A stretch of DNA of 40,506 nucleotides, taken from contig DMES01000045.1 in assembly GCA_003450815.1 (NCBI GenBank), forward strand, positions 1 to 40,506, in the 5' to 3' direction. This DNA comes from Elusimicrobiota bacterium. Lineage in GTDB: Bacteria; Elusimicrobiota; Elusimicrobia; Elusimicrobiales; UBA9959. Under the pieces are notes generated by a model. That model saw nothing but the letters and a program-made list of their open reading frames with translations. It was not told the origin of the DNA and searched no databases. Both the position numbers and the translations under genes were made by a program. Below, one piece after another: positions 5,669-13,328 of this stretch (the first letter of the stretch is position 1; each line of letters opens with the position of its first letter).

Positions 5669-6842
5669 GCAGCGCGAAATGCAGGTATTCTGTTTCAGGC
5701 ATATTTAAGAGTATCGGGTGGTCTTTGGCCTGCGAGCGCAATTCCAGCAGTATTGTCTTTCTGCCGGCGCTTGCGGCCGCGCGGGCCAGTATCTCGGCAA
5801 AAATTTCTCGCGAGATATGGTGCGAACAGGAGGAAGTGGCAAGCAGCCCGCCTTCCGGCAGGGCCGATAGGGCCTGGGCGTTCAGCCTGGTAAAAAGTTT
5901 GGCGGCCTGGTTAAGGTTCTTCTTACTCCGCACCAGATTCGGCGGGTCAAGCAGTATGAAATCCGGCTGCTCCGGCAGTTCTTTCCGCGCGGCCGCGGAC
6001 AAGATCCTTTCCGCGTCTTCTTTCTTAAACACTATTTTTTCTTTGAAGCCGTTTAAGGCCGCGTTTTCTTCCGCCAAGTCCACGGCGGACTGTGAGGAAT
6101 CCACCGCCCATACTTTTTGGGCGCCGGAGGAGGCTGCGGTTATGGCAAAACCGCCAAGATAGGTGTAAAGGTCAAGCACTTTTCTTCCTTTGAAATAAGG
6201 GGCCATAGCCGCTCTGTTTTCTCGCTGGTCAAAATACCAGCCGGTCTTTTGTCCGAGCGCCAGACGCACTTTATAGTTTAGTCCGTTTTCCTCTATCACC
6301 GTCGTTTCAGGCATTTCACCAAGCGCGTTTTCCTCGTACATTTGCAGGCCTTCCAGCGTTCTGAAAGGGTGGGTGTTCTTTAAAAGAACCGCTTTTGGGG
6401 CCAGCAGCCGCTTTATGGCGTCTAATATTTCATTTTTAATTTTATCCGCTCCGGCCGACAGCATTTCCACCACCAGATAGTCGCCGTATCGGTCTATTAT
6501 CAGTCCCGGCAGACCGTCGGACTCTCCGTAGCACAGGCGGCAGAATCGTTCCACGCCTAGCGCTTTGCGGTAATCCAGGGCGGTTTTCAGGCGATTGTAT
6601 ACGAAATCTCCGTCCAGCTCCAGTGTGCCGTTCACCAGCAGCCGTATGGCAATAAGGCTGCGCGGGTTGAAAAATCCGGCGCCGGCGGGTTTGCCGTCGG
6701 GATACAGCACTCCGCAAATAGAGCCGGGTTCTATTGTTTTATCAACGGTTACAAGTTCGTTTGAGAACACCCAAAGGTGCCCTCCGGCTATTCTTCTGCC
6801 GCCGTCGGCTTTTAGTTGCAGGTTTTGTGTGTTATTTTTCAT
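5655..6842 (-). CDS. rlmI: 23S rRNA (cytosine-5) methyltransferase, RlmI-type
   Basis: A 395-residue enzyme with an N-terminal PUA-like domain (residues 8-75, GGRRIAGGHLWVFSNE) and a C-terminal Rossmann methyltransferase domain. The cofactor motif is VLDLYTYLGGFAITAA, the DPPN motif follows, and SSCSHH carries the candidate nucleophile cysteine. RlmI methylates C1962 of 23S rRNA using S-adenosylmethionine. The ATG at 6842 is preferred over a TTG three bases upstream. The start overlaps the stop of the SAM hydrolase gene by 11 bases, so the two are coupled at the end of the minus-strand operon, and the terminator at 5587-5620 closes it. Confidence 0.9.
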   Translation of the reverse strand: MKNNTQNLQLKADGGRRIAGGHLWVFSNELVTVDKTIEPGSICGVLYPDGKPAGAGFFNPRSLIAIRLLVNGTLELDGDFVYNRLKTALDYRKALGVERFCRLCYGESDGLPGLIIDRYGDYLVVEMLSAGADKIKNEILDAIKRLLAPKAVLLKNTHPFRTLEGLQMYEENALGEMPETTVIEENGLNYKVRLALGQKTGWYFDQRENRAAMAPYFKGRKVLDLYTYLGGFAITAASSGAQKVWAVDSSQSAVDLAEENAALNGFKEKIVFKKEDAERILSAAARKELPEQPDFILLDPPNLVRSKKNLNQAAKLFTRLNAQALSALPEGGLLATSSCSHHISREIFAEILARAAASAGRKTILLELRSQAKDHPILLNMPETEYLHFALLKVI

Positions 6843-7620
6843 CAATTGAGGTTATGGCTTCTACAGGGCTGCCGATTGAAATGCCGAAAGTTTTGGCAAA
6901 ATTCCCGTTTCTCACTGAAAATTCCAGAAAACCGGAGGAACCAATGAGCGCCATAGCCGAACCTTCCGGTACGGAGGCATAGGTTAGCTTGAGACCTTTT
7001 ATAAGATGGTCGGAAACCGTGAAAATTGTCCTGGCGTTTATGTGGTTATGGGGGATATTTGTTACGGAGTTGCCGAAGTTGTCTATGGCTATTATCTGGC
7101 CCAGCACCCGGTTACCGGTTTTTTCCGGGTGAGGGAAAGGAAGTTTTCTGTAACCGGTGAATAATGGGCCTATCTTATCTTCCGCCAGGCCTTTTGCCAC
7201 GGCGGCTGCCACCGGGGCCATAATGTCGCGGCCGTGAAAAGTGGAGCTTATGCGCCTTGAAAAAAGCGAAATATTATTTATGAAACGGGCTTCTTCTATT
7301 TTTTCTTTTTCCGCCACCCAGCTTATAAGGCCGTTGTCTGGGGAGATGAATTGATGGTTTTTTGTTTTGGCCCAGATTATGCCGCGCCCTGTTCCCACGG
7401 TGGGGTCCACTATGGTCATAAACAAGGTGCTTTTGGGCATATATGACATAGAGGACATAAGGAAAAATGCGGCTGTTTGTATGTCCTGCGGCGGTATCTG
7501 GTGAGTGATGTCAATAATTCTTAGCACCGGGTTTTTTGACAGCAAAACGCCTTTTATCATGCCCACAAAAGGGTCGCTGGTGCCGAAGTCCGAAAGCAGG
7601 GCGATGTACTTTGTTTTCAT
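6832..7620 (-). CDS. SAM hydroxide adenosyltransferase (SAM hydrolase, DUF62)
   Basis: The 262 residues follow the DUF62 family: IALLSDFGTSDPFVG at the start, then DITHQIPPQDIQTAAFFL, IVDPTVGTGRG, and ISPDNGLISW. A C-terminal beta domain contains IDNFGNSVTNIP. The family cleaves S-adenosylmethionine to adenosine and methionine. The usual VDPGVG appears here as VDPTVG, a small variation. No ribosome site precedes the ATG; the upstream 100 bases are the inverted heptad element at 7626-7722. It overlaps rlmI, another SAM enzyme. Confidence 0.9.
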   Translation of the reverse strand: MKTKYIALLSDFGTSDPFVGMIKGVLLSKNPVLRIIDITHQIPPQDIQTAAFFLMSSMSYMPKSTLFMTIVDPTVGTGRGIIWAKTKNHQFISPDNGLISWVAEKEKIEEARFINNISLFSRRISSTFHGRDIMAPVAAAVAKGLAEDKIGPLFTGYRKLPFPHPEKTGNRVLGQIIAIDNFGNSVTNIPHNHINARTIFTVSDHLIKGLKLTYASVPEGSAMALIGSSGFLEFSVRNGNFAKTFGISIGSPVEAITSIDEK

Positions 7621-7625
7621 AAATT

Positions 7626-7722
7626 CAAGTTACAGGTCTCATGTCACAAGCCAGAGGGAGAGGAAAAAAAGAATCTTCTTTTCTTAGACTTGAGACCTGT
7701 GTCTTGTGACATGTGACTTGAG
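7626..7722. repeat. Inverted heptad element, CAAGTCA family
   Basis: The left arm (7626-7650) reads as CAAGTTA, CAGGTCT, CATGTCA, CAAG. The right arm (7686-7722), read on the minus strand, gives CAAGTCA, CATGTCA, CAAGACA, CAGGTCT, CAAGTCT. All units are exactly 7 nt. It fills almost the whole gap between pyrE and the SAM hydrolase gene and could fold into a long hairpin in the mRNA. Confidence 0.85.
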
Positions 7723-7733
7723 CGCTGTTCGCG

Positions 7734-8330
7734 CTACTCCTGTCCATGTGCGCGGTGGAGGGTTGAGCCCGGCACGGTCAGCGGCATCTTTTGGCTGCAA
7801 AGAGGACAGTTGTCCGGGGGGAAAAGCTGAAGGGGATAGGAAATAAGGCCCCTTACGGGTACATTGAGCGCCAGATCGCCGGTGGAACGGTCAACAATGG
7901 CGGCGACACCTATTACCTTGGCGCGATAGCCGCGGGCAAGGCTTATAGCCTCCGCGCAAAGGCGGCCTGTGTTAAGAACATCGTCCACCACCAGTATGCG
8001 CTCGCCCTCCGAAATCTTGAAATCCCGTTTAAGCACCATCACGCCGTTTATTTTCTCAGTGAATATGGAGCGGGCTTTTTTTATGCGGGCCACCTCCTGG
8101 CCTATAACCACCGATCCGAGCGAGGGGGAAATAACCACATTTATTTCCTGCGGGAATTTTGAGGCCATTTCCCTCGCCACTTTTTGGGCCAGGTGGGGAT
8201 ATTGCATTACAAGAGAGGTTTGTATGTAAGTCTGGGAGTGAAACCCAGAGGGCAGTTGAAAGTGGCCGTTTAAAATGGCGCCATGTTCCTGCAAAAGACC
8301 TACCACATCCAGTTTTCCGAGTTTGGACAT
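7734..8330 (-). CDS. pyrE: Orotate phosphoribosyltransferase
   Basis: A 198-residue type I phosphoribosyltransferase. The PRPP-binding loop is ILVVDDVLNTGR and the flexible-loop region follows KINGVMVLKRDFKISEGE. The N-terminus (HGAILNGHFQLPSGFHSQTYIQT) is typical of PyrE. It converts orotate and PRPP to OMP in pyrimidine synthesis. A cysteine pair near the end (CPLCSQK) adds a small tail that could bind metal, as in some bacterial PyrE-like proteins. The ATG overlaps the stop of the AsmA-like gene (TAATG), so it is translationally coupled. Confidence 0.9.
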   Translation of the reverse strand: MSKLGKLDVVGLLQEHGAILNGHFQLPSGFHSQTYIQTSLVMQYPHLAQKVAREMASKFPQEINVVISPSLGSVVIGQEVARIKKARSIFTEKINGVMVLKRDFKISEGERILVVDDVLNTGRLCAEAISLARGYRAKVIGVAAIVDRSTGDLALNVPVRGLISYPLQLFPPDNCPLCSQKMPLTVPGSTLHRAHGQE

Positions 8331-10540
8331 TATTTTTTGCCTCCTAGAAAATTATTCAGCCGCTTGAAATCTATGCCGACGCCTTTTTTTTCCGCCGCCT
8401 TTATAATGCTTCCGCTGTCTTTGGGGCTCATCATGGTTATATCGGGCTTATTCATTTTACCCACAAGGGTAAAAGCAAGCGCCGGTTTGCCGCTTGAGTC
8501 CGTCATGGACTCCGGCAGGCTGCCCATAGCGTAGTATTTACTTGATATTGTATAAATTTTCAGGCTCATGGTTTCGTCTGTAAAATTAAGCTCCCCTTCG
8601 GCATAGATCGAGAAATCCCTGCCTTCCAGAAAAAAATTTTTTACACGCACGCGGCCGGCATCAAGCTCATAGTCTCCGCCAATGGAGTTAAACGCCGCGT
8701 TATCCAGGGTATAGCCGAATTTAAGCGCCCCCATGCGGTTCATGTTGTAAATTAAACGGAGCGGCATGGACACTATGTAATATATCCTGTCCTGCTCCGA
8801 AGTCTTCTGTATATCGTGAAAAGTGCAGCTGCTGGTTTTTATTGATACCGTTCCCTGAAGTTTTTCCAGCGTTCCCGCGATATGTTTAAGGTCCGCCGAC
8901 AGATTGAAGTCCCGCGCGTCAAAATAATCATGCTTGAAAAAATCCGTCTTGTACAGAAGTTTAAAGGATGAAAAACCGCTGGGCACTGAATTCTTCAGCT
9001 TTCGTATCCAGGCTATTTCCGATTCGTACTGTATTTTTTTCTCGGCCCGGTGCAGAAGATTCTTGAGGTCAATAATAAAATCCCAGGCGTCTTTGTAGGT
9101 TAATGCCGAGGAGTAGCCTATAACGGAAAGCGTTTTTTTATCGGTAAAGGGGTCATTGATATCCACCCGGCCGCGCAACGGTTGCCCATTGATCTTGCCC
9201 GAATAACTTATGCCAAAAAGATCTTTTGAAAAACCTGTTATCAGGTCAAACCAGGTTAATCTAGCCTTGCCCAGGGTAAATACCCCGTTCCTGAGGTCGA
9301 TGTGATTGTCTTTGAAATTTTCGCTGAAACGCGACGCGAAATCCGTTTCCTGACAGCGCAGCGCTTTGTAAACAAAAGAGGTTTTATCGGCTTTCAGCTC
9401 CAGATTTGAGACATTAAAACCCTTTGGTCCGCCGGAAAAACTTATAAGCCCCTGCGCCTTGCCGGCGGCTTCGGTCACAGGCAATTCAATGCCCGTCTTT
9501 TTAAGAAGGGCCAGGTCAAAAGCTGGGATTGAGGTGTTGAAGGCGTAGGAAAAAGAGGGTGAACTGAAGTCAATAGTGCCGGTGGTCTTTATTTTAAGGG
9601 GCTCAATGGAGGCGGACACTTCCACCGTTCTGGTGGAAACAAATACGGCGTTAATGTCCCAAATAGTGGGCGGAGCGCTGAAGGCGCGCGGCGAGCGCCA
9701 AAGGGCGGAGATTTCAGAAGACCTGAAATTCTGAAGTTCGCCTTTCAGTTTTATTTCCGGGCGCCTGAAATCTTTTAATTCGCCTTTGATCCGCGCGGAT
9801 TTGTTAAGAAGCGAAAGCTGGATTTTAAGTTCTGAAACAGAAGCCTTCTCCCAGTTAAATCCGGCCAGGTCAATGTTGCCCTCCGCGTAAAGGCGGCCTT
9901 CATAATACTTGCCTGGCGTCTTGTTTTTTAAAAAAAGGCCCATGGAAAAGGGGGCGCTTTGGCCGGGTTTAAAGTCGTCAAGTCTGACGTTTACATTTTC
10001 GAGCGCGTATTGCCATGAGCTGGCCTGGTCTCTTATGATAAGCGTGCCGTCTTTTATTTCGGCTTCGCTTATTTTATCCAGCCTGTTTTTTTTAGGGATA
10101 CTTCTGTAGGCCGCTAAAATGTCGGATAAATTCCAGGTTCCATCTTTCTTTTTCAGCAGAATTATTTTAGGAGAGATGAAGGACAGGCTGTTTATTTCGA
10201 TCTTTTTATTTGCCAGGGGCATGAAACGGTATGTGGCATAAATGTAGTCGGCTTCAATGAAGTTTTGTATTGAGGAGTCCGGTTCTATCACTTTCAGCCC
10301 TTTTATTTTTATTTCACCGGTCAGAGAAAGAGTTGCGTATTCTATCCTCACCGGCCGCTTAAAAAGTTCCTGCAGTTGATTGGTGACAATAGCTTCCAGA
10401 TCCTGAGACTTGAACATGGTGTTTATAGTCACCAGAGCTGTGATGGCCAGAAGCGCCGCAAAAAGCAATGGCAGCACAATAAGCCTCAGCAATATTTTCG
10501 TTGCAAGTCTTGTGGGCGCGGGTTTTATTGTGCGTTTCAT
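8330..10540 (-). CDS. AsmA-family envelope protein
   Basis: A 736-residue protein with a single N-terminal membrane anchor (about residues 17-40) and a long periplasmic beta-rich body. The start of the body, VTNQLQELFKRPVRIEYATLSLTGEIKIKGLKV, is the AsmA N-terminal signature, and the C-terminal half has the repeated short strands of the AsmA/DUF748 type. These proteins form bridge-like grooves that move or organise lipids between membranes. The ATG overlaps the stop of the M50-like protease gene by four bases and its stop overlaps pyrE. A second AsmA-like gene lies at 23060-24313. Confidence 0.8.
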   Translation of the reverse strand: MKRTIKPAPTRLATKILLRLIVLPLLFAALLAITALVTINTMFKSQDLEAIVTNQLQELFKRPVRIEYATLSLTGEIKIKGLKVIEPDSSIQNFIEADYIYATYRFMPLANKKIEINSLSFISPKIILLKKKDGTWNLSDILAAYRSIPKKNRLDKISEAEIKDGTLIIRDQASSWQYALENVNVRLDDFKPGQSAPFSMGLFLKNKTPGKYYEGRLYAEGNIDLAGFNWEKASVSELKIQLSLLNKSARIKGELKDFRRPEIKLKGELQNFRSSEISALWRSPRAFSAPPTIWDINAVFVSTRTVEVSASIEPLKIKTTGTIDFSSPSFSYAFNTSIPAFDLALLKKTGIELPVTEAAGKAQGLISFSGGPKGFNVSNLELKADKTSFVYKALRCQETDFASRFSENFKDNHIDLRNGVFTLGKARLTWFDLITGFSKDLFGISYSGKINGQPLRGRVDINDPFTDKKTLSVIGYSSALTYKDAWDFIIDLKNLLHRAEKKIQYESEIAWIRKLKNSVPSGFSSFKLLYKTDFFKHDYFDARDFNLSADLKHIAGTLEKLQGTVSIKTSSCTFHDIQKTSEQDRIYYIVSMPLRLIYNMNRMGALKFGYTLDNAAFNSIGGDYELDAGRVRVKNFFLEGRDFSIYAEGELNFTDETMSLKIYTISSKYYAMGSLPESMTDSSGKPALAFTLVGKMNKPDITMMSPKDSGSIIKAAEKKGVGIDFKRLNNFLGGKK

Positions 10541-11238
10541 AAGGCTAGGTATATTTTAGCAGTATTGAGGGTATAAGCCGCCGCTCTGATAAGAAAAAGC
10601 GTTATTGTTTTGGCGTGAAGCGCTATAGAAACCAGGTAATCCCTGAAGTTCAAAAGCTCGGGGAACATCATCCTGACGATAGCCGCGGCGATAAGGGAGT
10701 TAAGTGTAAGAAGCGCCGTGTATGAAAAGAATCTGCCCCCGGCTTTTTTTAGGTCGCTCTGGAGCGGCCCTGAAAGTATTTCCATCGTGCTTAAGGTGTG
10801 GAAGGAAAGCAGAAAACCGCTAAGCGCGAGAAAATACGGCCTTGCGGGGCTCAGGTCCGCAAAAAACCCCGCGGTAGAATATATTAATCCCGCCGCCACC
10901 GCGTAGAAAGGCACAAAATACGGCGCCAGCGTTATAAAAGTGTTGCCGGCGTCAAGGAGAACATAACCGCCGCGTTTGCCTACTGAAATCTTTTTTATTT
11001 TAGCGCCGCTCAATATGGCCGCTAGGGCGTGGCTGCATTCATGGGCCGCCACGTAGGCGTAGCCGTTTTTAGCAAGGGGCTTATGGAAAATCAGGTGGGC
11101 GGCCGCGCCTATGAGCAGCGGAAAAGTTACGCTGACATGTGAAAGGGCGTCAAACAAAAACGCCGTCGTTGAAACGGCGGCGGCAACGGCAACAGGGACC
11201 AGCATAATTGTCAGGAGCGTTTTAGTGGTTTTTTTCAT
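10537..11238 (-). CDS. M50-like membrane metalloprotease
   Basis: A 233-residue, strongly hydrophobic protein with about five to six membrane segments. The zinc motif HECSH (HExxH) lies at residues 66-70, followed by AAILSGAKIKKISV and GGYVLLDAGNTFITLAPYFVPF, the order seen in M50B-like proteins. A second conserved acidic ligand motif, as in NPDG of site-2 proteases, is not clear, so activity is uncertain. It is coupled to the downstream AsmA-like gene by a four-base overlap. The AAGGCTG heptad element lies just upstream. Confidence 0.75.
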   Translation of the reverse strand: MKKTTKTLLTIMLVPVAVAAAVSTTAFLFDALSHVSVTFPLLIGAAAHLIFHKPLAKNGYAYVAAHECSHALAAILSGAKIKKISVGKRGGYVLLDAGNTFITLAPYFVPFYAVAAGLIYSTAGFFADLSPARPYFLALSGFLLSFHTLSTMEILSGPLQSDLKKAGGRFFSYTALLTLNSLIAAAIVRMMFPELLNFRDYLVSIALHAKTITLFLIRAAAYTLNTAKIYLAL

Positions 11239-11258
11239 TGGAAGAATTAAAGGTTTGA

Positions 11259-11383
11259 AAGGCTGAAGGCTGAGGGCTTAAGGCTGAAGGTGTAGGGTTT
11301 ACCCTATGCTTTTTCAAAGAGCTAAGGTGAGGACTTTAGAAGGATTTTTTATCTTCAGCCTTCAGCCTGTAGCCTTCAGCCTT
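11259..11383. repeat. Inverted heptad element, AAGGCTG family
   Basis: The left arm is six contiguous 7-nt units (11259-11300): AAGGCTG, AAGGCTG, AGGGCTT, AAGGCTG, AAGGTGT, AGGGTTT. The right arm (11356-11383), read on the minus strand, is AAGGCTG, AAGGCTA, CAGGCTG, AAGGCTG. No unit is longer or shorter than 7. The first base pairs of the right arm touch the stop codon of the upstream gene (11382-11384). Confidence 0.9.
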
Positions 11384-11831
11384 AATCTATCATCCATTCC
11401 TCAAATTTAATATTTTTAGAGCGCATGTCCGCTTTCCATCTTTCTTTCGCCGGGGCAAGTTTCTCACGGGCACGCGTGCACCACTCATTTTGCGGGCGGC
11501 AAAAAAAGGTCGCGGCAGTTTTATACCAGAGATAGGCGTATTTAGCGGAGCTTTCCTTTACGAGGAAGTTTTTTTCGGTTTCAAGTCCGGCCAGCTCTTT
11601 TTCAAGATTTTCGGCAGATATGCCGGGTTTTTTAAGAGCAGCGGATTTTTTTTCGTAAATCTTATCAAAGTGATTCTTTTTTAGTTCCGGTCGGTTTTGC
11701 CACTGCCCGTAGCGCTCGGCCTTGAGCCACGCGCTTTTTGCCCTGGCGCGCAAATCCAGGATAGCCGTGCCCGAAAAAAAGGCAACCGCCGCGGCCGCCG
11801 CTAGAAATATTTTTACGGGTTGCTTTTCCAC
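11382..11831 (-). CDS. Membrane-anchored protein of unknown function
   Basis: A 149-residue protein with one N-terminal hydrophobic segment (residues 8-26) and a charged, mostly helical remainder. Two cysteines (in FFCRPQNEWCTRA) could form a disulfide in the periplasm. I do not recognise a family. It lies between a receiver gene and an M50-like protease on the same strand, 38 bases below the receiver, so it is probably in the same transcript. Its stop codon coincides with the edge of the AAGGCTG element. Confidence 0.7.
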   Translation of the reverse strand: MEKQPVKIFLAAAAAVAFFSGTAILDLRARAKSAWLKAERYGQWQNRPELKKNHFDKIYEKKSAALKKPGISAENLEKELAGLETEKNFLVKESSAKYAYLWYKTAATFFCRPQNEWCTRAREKLAPAKERWKADMRSKNIKFEEWMID

Positions 11832-11869
11832 AGGCGCCTTTTTACGAATAAGATCAATTTCGCGTCATT

Positions 11870-12295
11870 CTAAGCGCCCGTTTTTTTAACAGAAGGGCGT
11901 GTTTTTAAGAGTGTATGCAGGAGGGCGGCGAGAACATGGGGTTTTACCGGTTTTTCAACGAAATCTTTTACGTTCGGTTCCTGTTTTATCATTTCCGAAG
12001 TGGAGCGGTCGGTGTAACGTCCGGTCACGATTACTATGGCAATATCTGAGGTGTCGTCATCCTGAAGTTCGCGCAGGATTTCAAAACCCCCGTATTTGGG
12101 CAGCATCAGATCAAGAAGCATCAGATCAGGATGAAGGGCCTTTGCCTTGGCAAGGGCTTCTTCTCCATCGGACGCTTTTTCGACTTTAAAGCCTTCTTTG
12201 TGCACCAAAAAACTAAGCAGGTCCAGTACGGATTCGTCATCATCCACTATCAGTATCAGTTTTTCTTCAGGATTTCCGAAACTTGTGTTTTCCAT
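11870..12295 (-). CDS. Stand-alone receiver protein
   Basis: A 141-residue receiver domain with short tails. The acidic pocket is in LIVDDDES (D18-D20), the phosphoacceptor is D62 in LMLLDLMLPKYGG, T91 in IVTGRY is the switch residue, and K115 in VEKPVK is the conserved lysine. No output domain is present. It starts five bases below the stop of the AsnC-type gene, which suggests co-transcription with the glycine cleavage genes. The histidine kinase must lie elsewhere. The tail RPSVKKTGA is basic. Confidence 0.9.
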   Translation of the reverse strand: MENTSFGNPEEKLILIVDDDESVLDLLSFLVHKEGFKVEKASDGEEALAKAKALHPDLMLLDLMLPKYGGFEILRELQDDDTSDIAIVIVTGRYTDRSTSEMIKQEPNVKDFVEKPVKPHVLAALLHTLLKTRPSVKKTGA

Positions 12296-12300
12296 TTCTT

Positions 12301-12531
12301 TTAAAGACTGGTCGTTACCAGAGTTTCTGTGGTTTGCACGCCATGAATGCCGCGCACTTCGCGCACAATTAAGCCGCTCAATTTGTCTATGGTATCCGAT
12401 TCCGTCACCAGGATGGCGTCCCAGCCGCCGAAGGTCATATAAACATCCTTTACTCCGCGGATGCTTTTTATCTGCTGCACGGCCTTCTGTTCAAGTCCAG
12501 CCACCAGTTTGCATAAAACAAATGCGATCAT
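12301..12531 (-). CDS. Stand-alone AsnC/Lrp effector-binding (RAM) domain protein
   Basis: A 76-residue protein equal to the C-terminal ligand-binding half of Lrp/AsnC regulators (AFVLCKLVAGLEQKAVQQIKSIRGVKDVYMTFGGWDAILVTESD). The helix-turn-helix half is absent. Such single RAM proteins form dimers or octamers that bind amino acids and can modulate full Lrp proteins. It sits eight bases after the lipoate ligase gene, behind gcvPB, so glycine sensing is a reasonable guess. Length is normal for a stand-alone RAM protein. Confidence 0.85.
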   Translation of the reverse strand: MIAFVLCKLVAGLEQKAVQQIKSIRGVKDVYMTFGGWDAILVTESDTIDKLSGLIVREVRGIHGVQTTETLVTTSL

Positions 12532-12539
12532 AAGACCTC

Positions 12540-13238
12540 CTATATTCTTTCATTCCAGGCGGTGCTAAAATATTTTGTGCGTGCCAGGTTTTTGAGTCCT
12601 TTAAGCGTTTTGTCATCCGCTCCGGCGGCATGCCAGTTAAGGCCGAACTCGGAACCAAAAGCTTTTAAAATTGTATTTTTATGAAAGCCCGCGTTACTCC
12701 TTGCATCTTCCGCCTGTAAAGAGGCCTGATAGAGCATTCTGCCGCCAAATTTGCGCAAAGCCCCGCCAAGAACTTTTTTTCCATTATACAAAATATCCAT
12801 GTTGACCGGTGTTGAAAAACAATCCATCAGCGGGTCGTTAACGGCGTAGTTTTTAGTTTTCTCGCGCAGCATGGAGAAACTCACTCCGGCTTTCTCATAG
12901 GCAGAGTTTATTGCCTTGTGCAGGCGGTCATAGGTTTTGCCGGGCTCAAAGTATACATCGTGGGAGGGGAAAATAAAAGAAAAGGTGAGATCCGTTTCGT
13001 GTATGACTATTCCGCCGCCCGTAGGACGCCTGACTACGGCTTGCGGGTATTTGCCTCCGGCCGCTATGGCGGCGAGCACCGCTTTGTGGCGCTGGGAGTA
13101 GCCGAAAGTAACACCGGAGCCTTTCCAGTTGTAGAAGCGGACTATATAATCGGATGGCAGGCTTTCGCAAAGTGTTTCGTCAGCCGCCATCTGTTCGTAG
13201 GCGTCAAGCGGCGAGGTTTCAAAAATAAGGGCTTTCAT
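12540..13238 (-). CDS. Lipoate-protein ligase / octanoyltransferase family protein
   Basis: A 232-residue BPL/LplA/LipB-fold enzyme. The acyl-binding loop is VRRPTGGGIVIH (RRPTGGG at 70-76) and the lysine motif is NGKKVLGGALRK (K155). CFSTP at 140-144 places a cysteine where LipM octanoyltransferases have their nucleophile, so transfer of octanoyl or lipoyl groups are both possible. It lies just below gcvPB on the same strand, and the natural acceptor is GcvH of the same cluster. The heptad element at 13244-13319 separates it from gcvPB. Confidence 0.8.
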   Translation of the reverse strand: MKALIFETSPLDAYEQMAADETLCESLPSDYIVRFYNWKGSGVTFGYSQRHKAVLAAIAAGGKYPQAVVRRPTGGGIVIHETDLTFSFIFPSHDVYFEPGKTYDRLHKAINSAYEKAGVSFSMLREKTKNYAVNDPLMDCFSTPVNMDILYNGKKVLGGALRKFGGRMLYQASLQAEDARSNAGFHKNTILKAFGSEFGLNWHAAGADDKTLKGLKNLARTKYFSTAWNERI

Positions 13239-13243
13239 AAATC

Positions 13244-13319
13244 AGGGACTAGGGGCTAGCGTATAGGGGTTAGGGAAGGAGTTCTTTTACACAACCCTAG
13301 TCTCTATACGCTAGCCCCT
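13244..13319. repeat. Inverted heptad element, AGGGNNT family
   Basis: The left arm is five exact heptads (13244-13278): AGGGACT, AGGGGCT, AGCGTAT, AGGGGTT, AGGGAAG. The right arm (13292-13319), read on the minus strand, is AGGGGCT, AGCGTAT, AGAGACT, AGGGTTG. The 15-base GGGGCTAGCGTATAG is identical and opposed in both arms. It fills the gap between gcvPB and the lipoate ligase gene. Confidence 0.9.
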
Positions 13320-13328
13320 GTCGTTCTA

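Noticed and set aside
11259..11383. Heptad arrays as CRISPR
   Set aside because: Units are 7 nt and contiguous. There are no spacers of 25-40 nt and no cas genes in the window.
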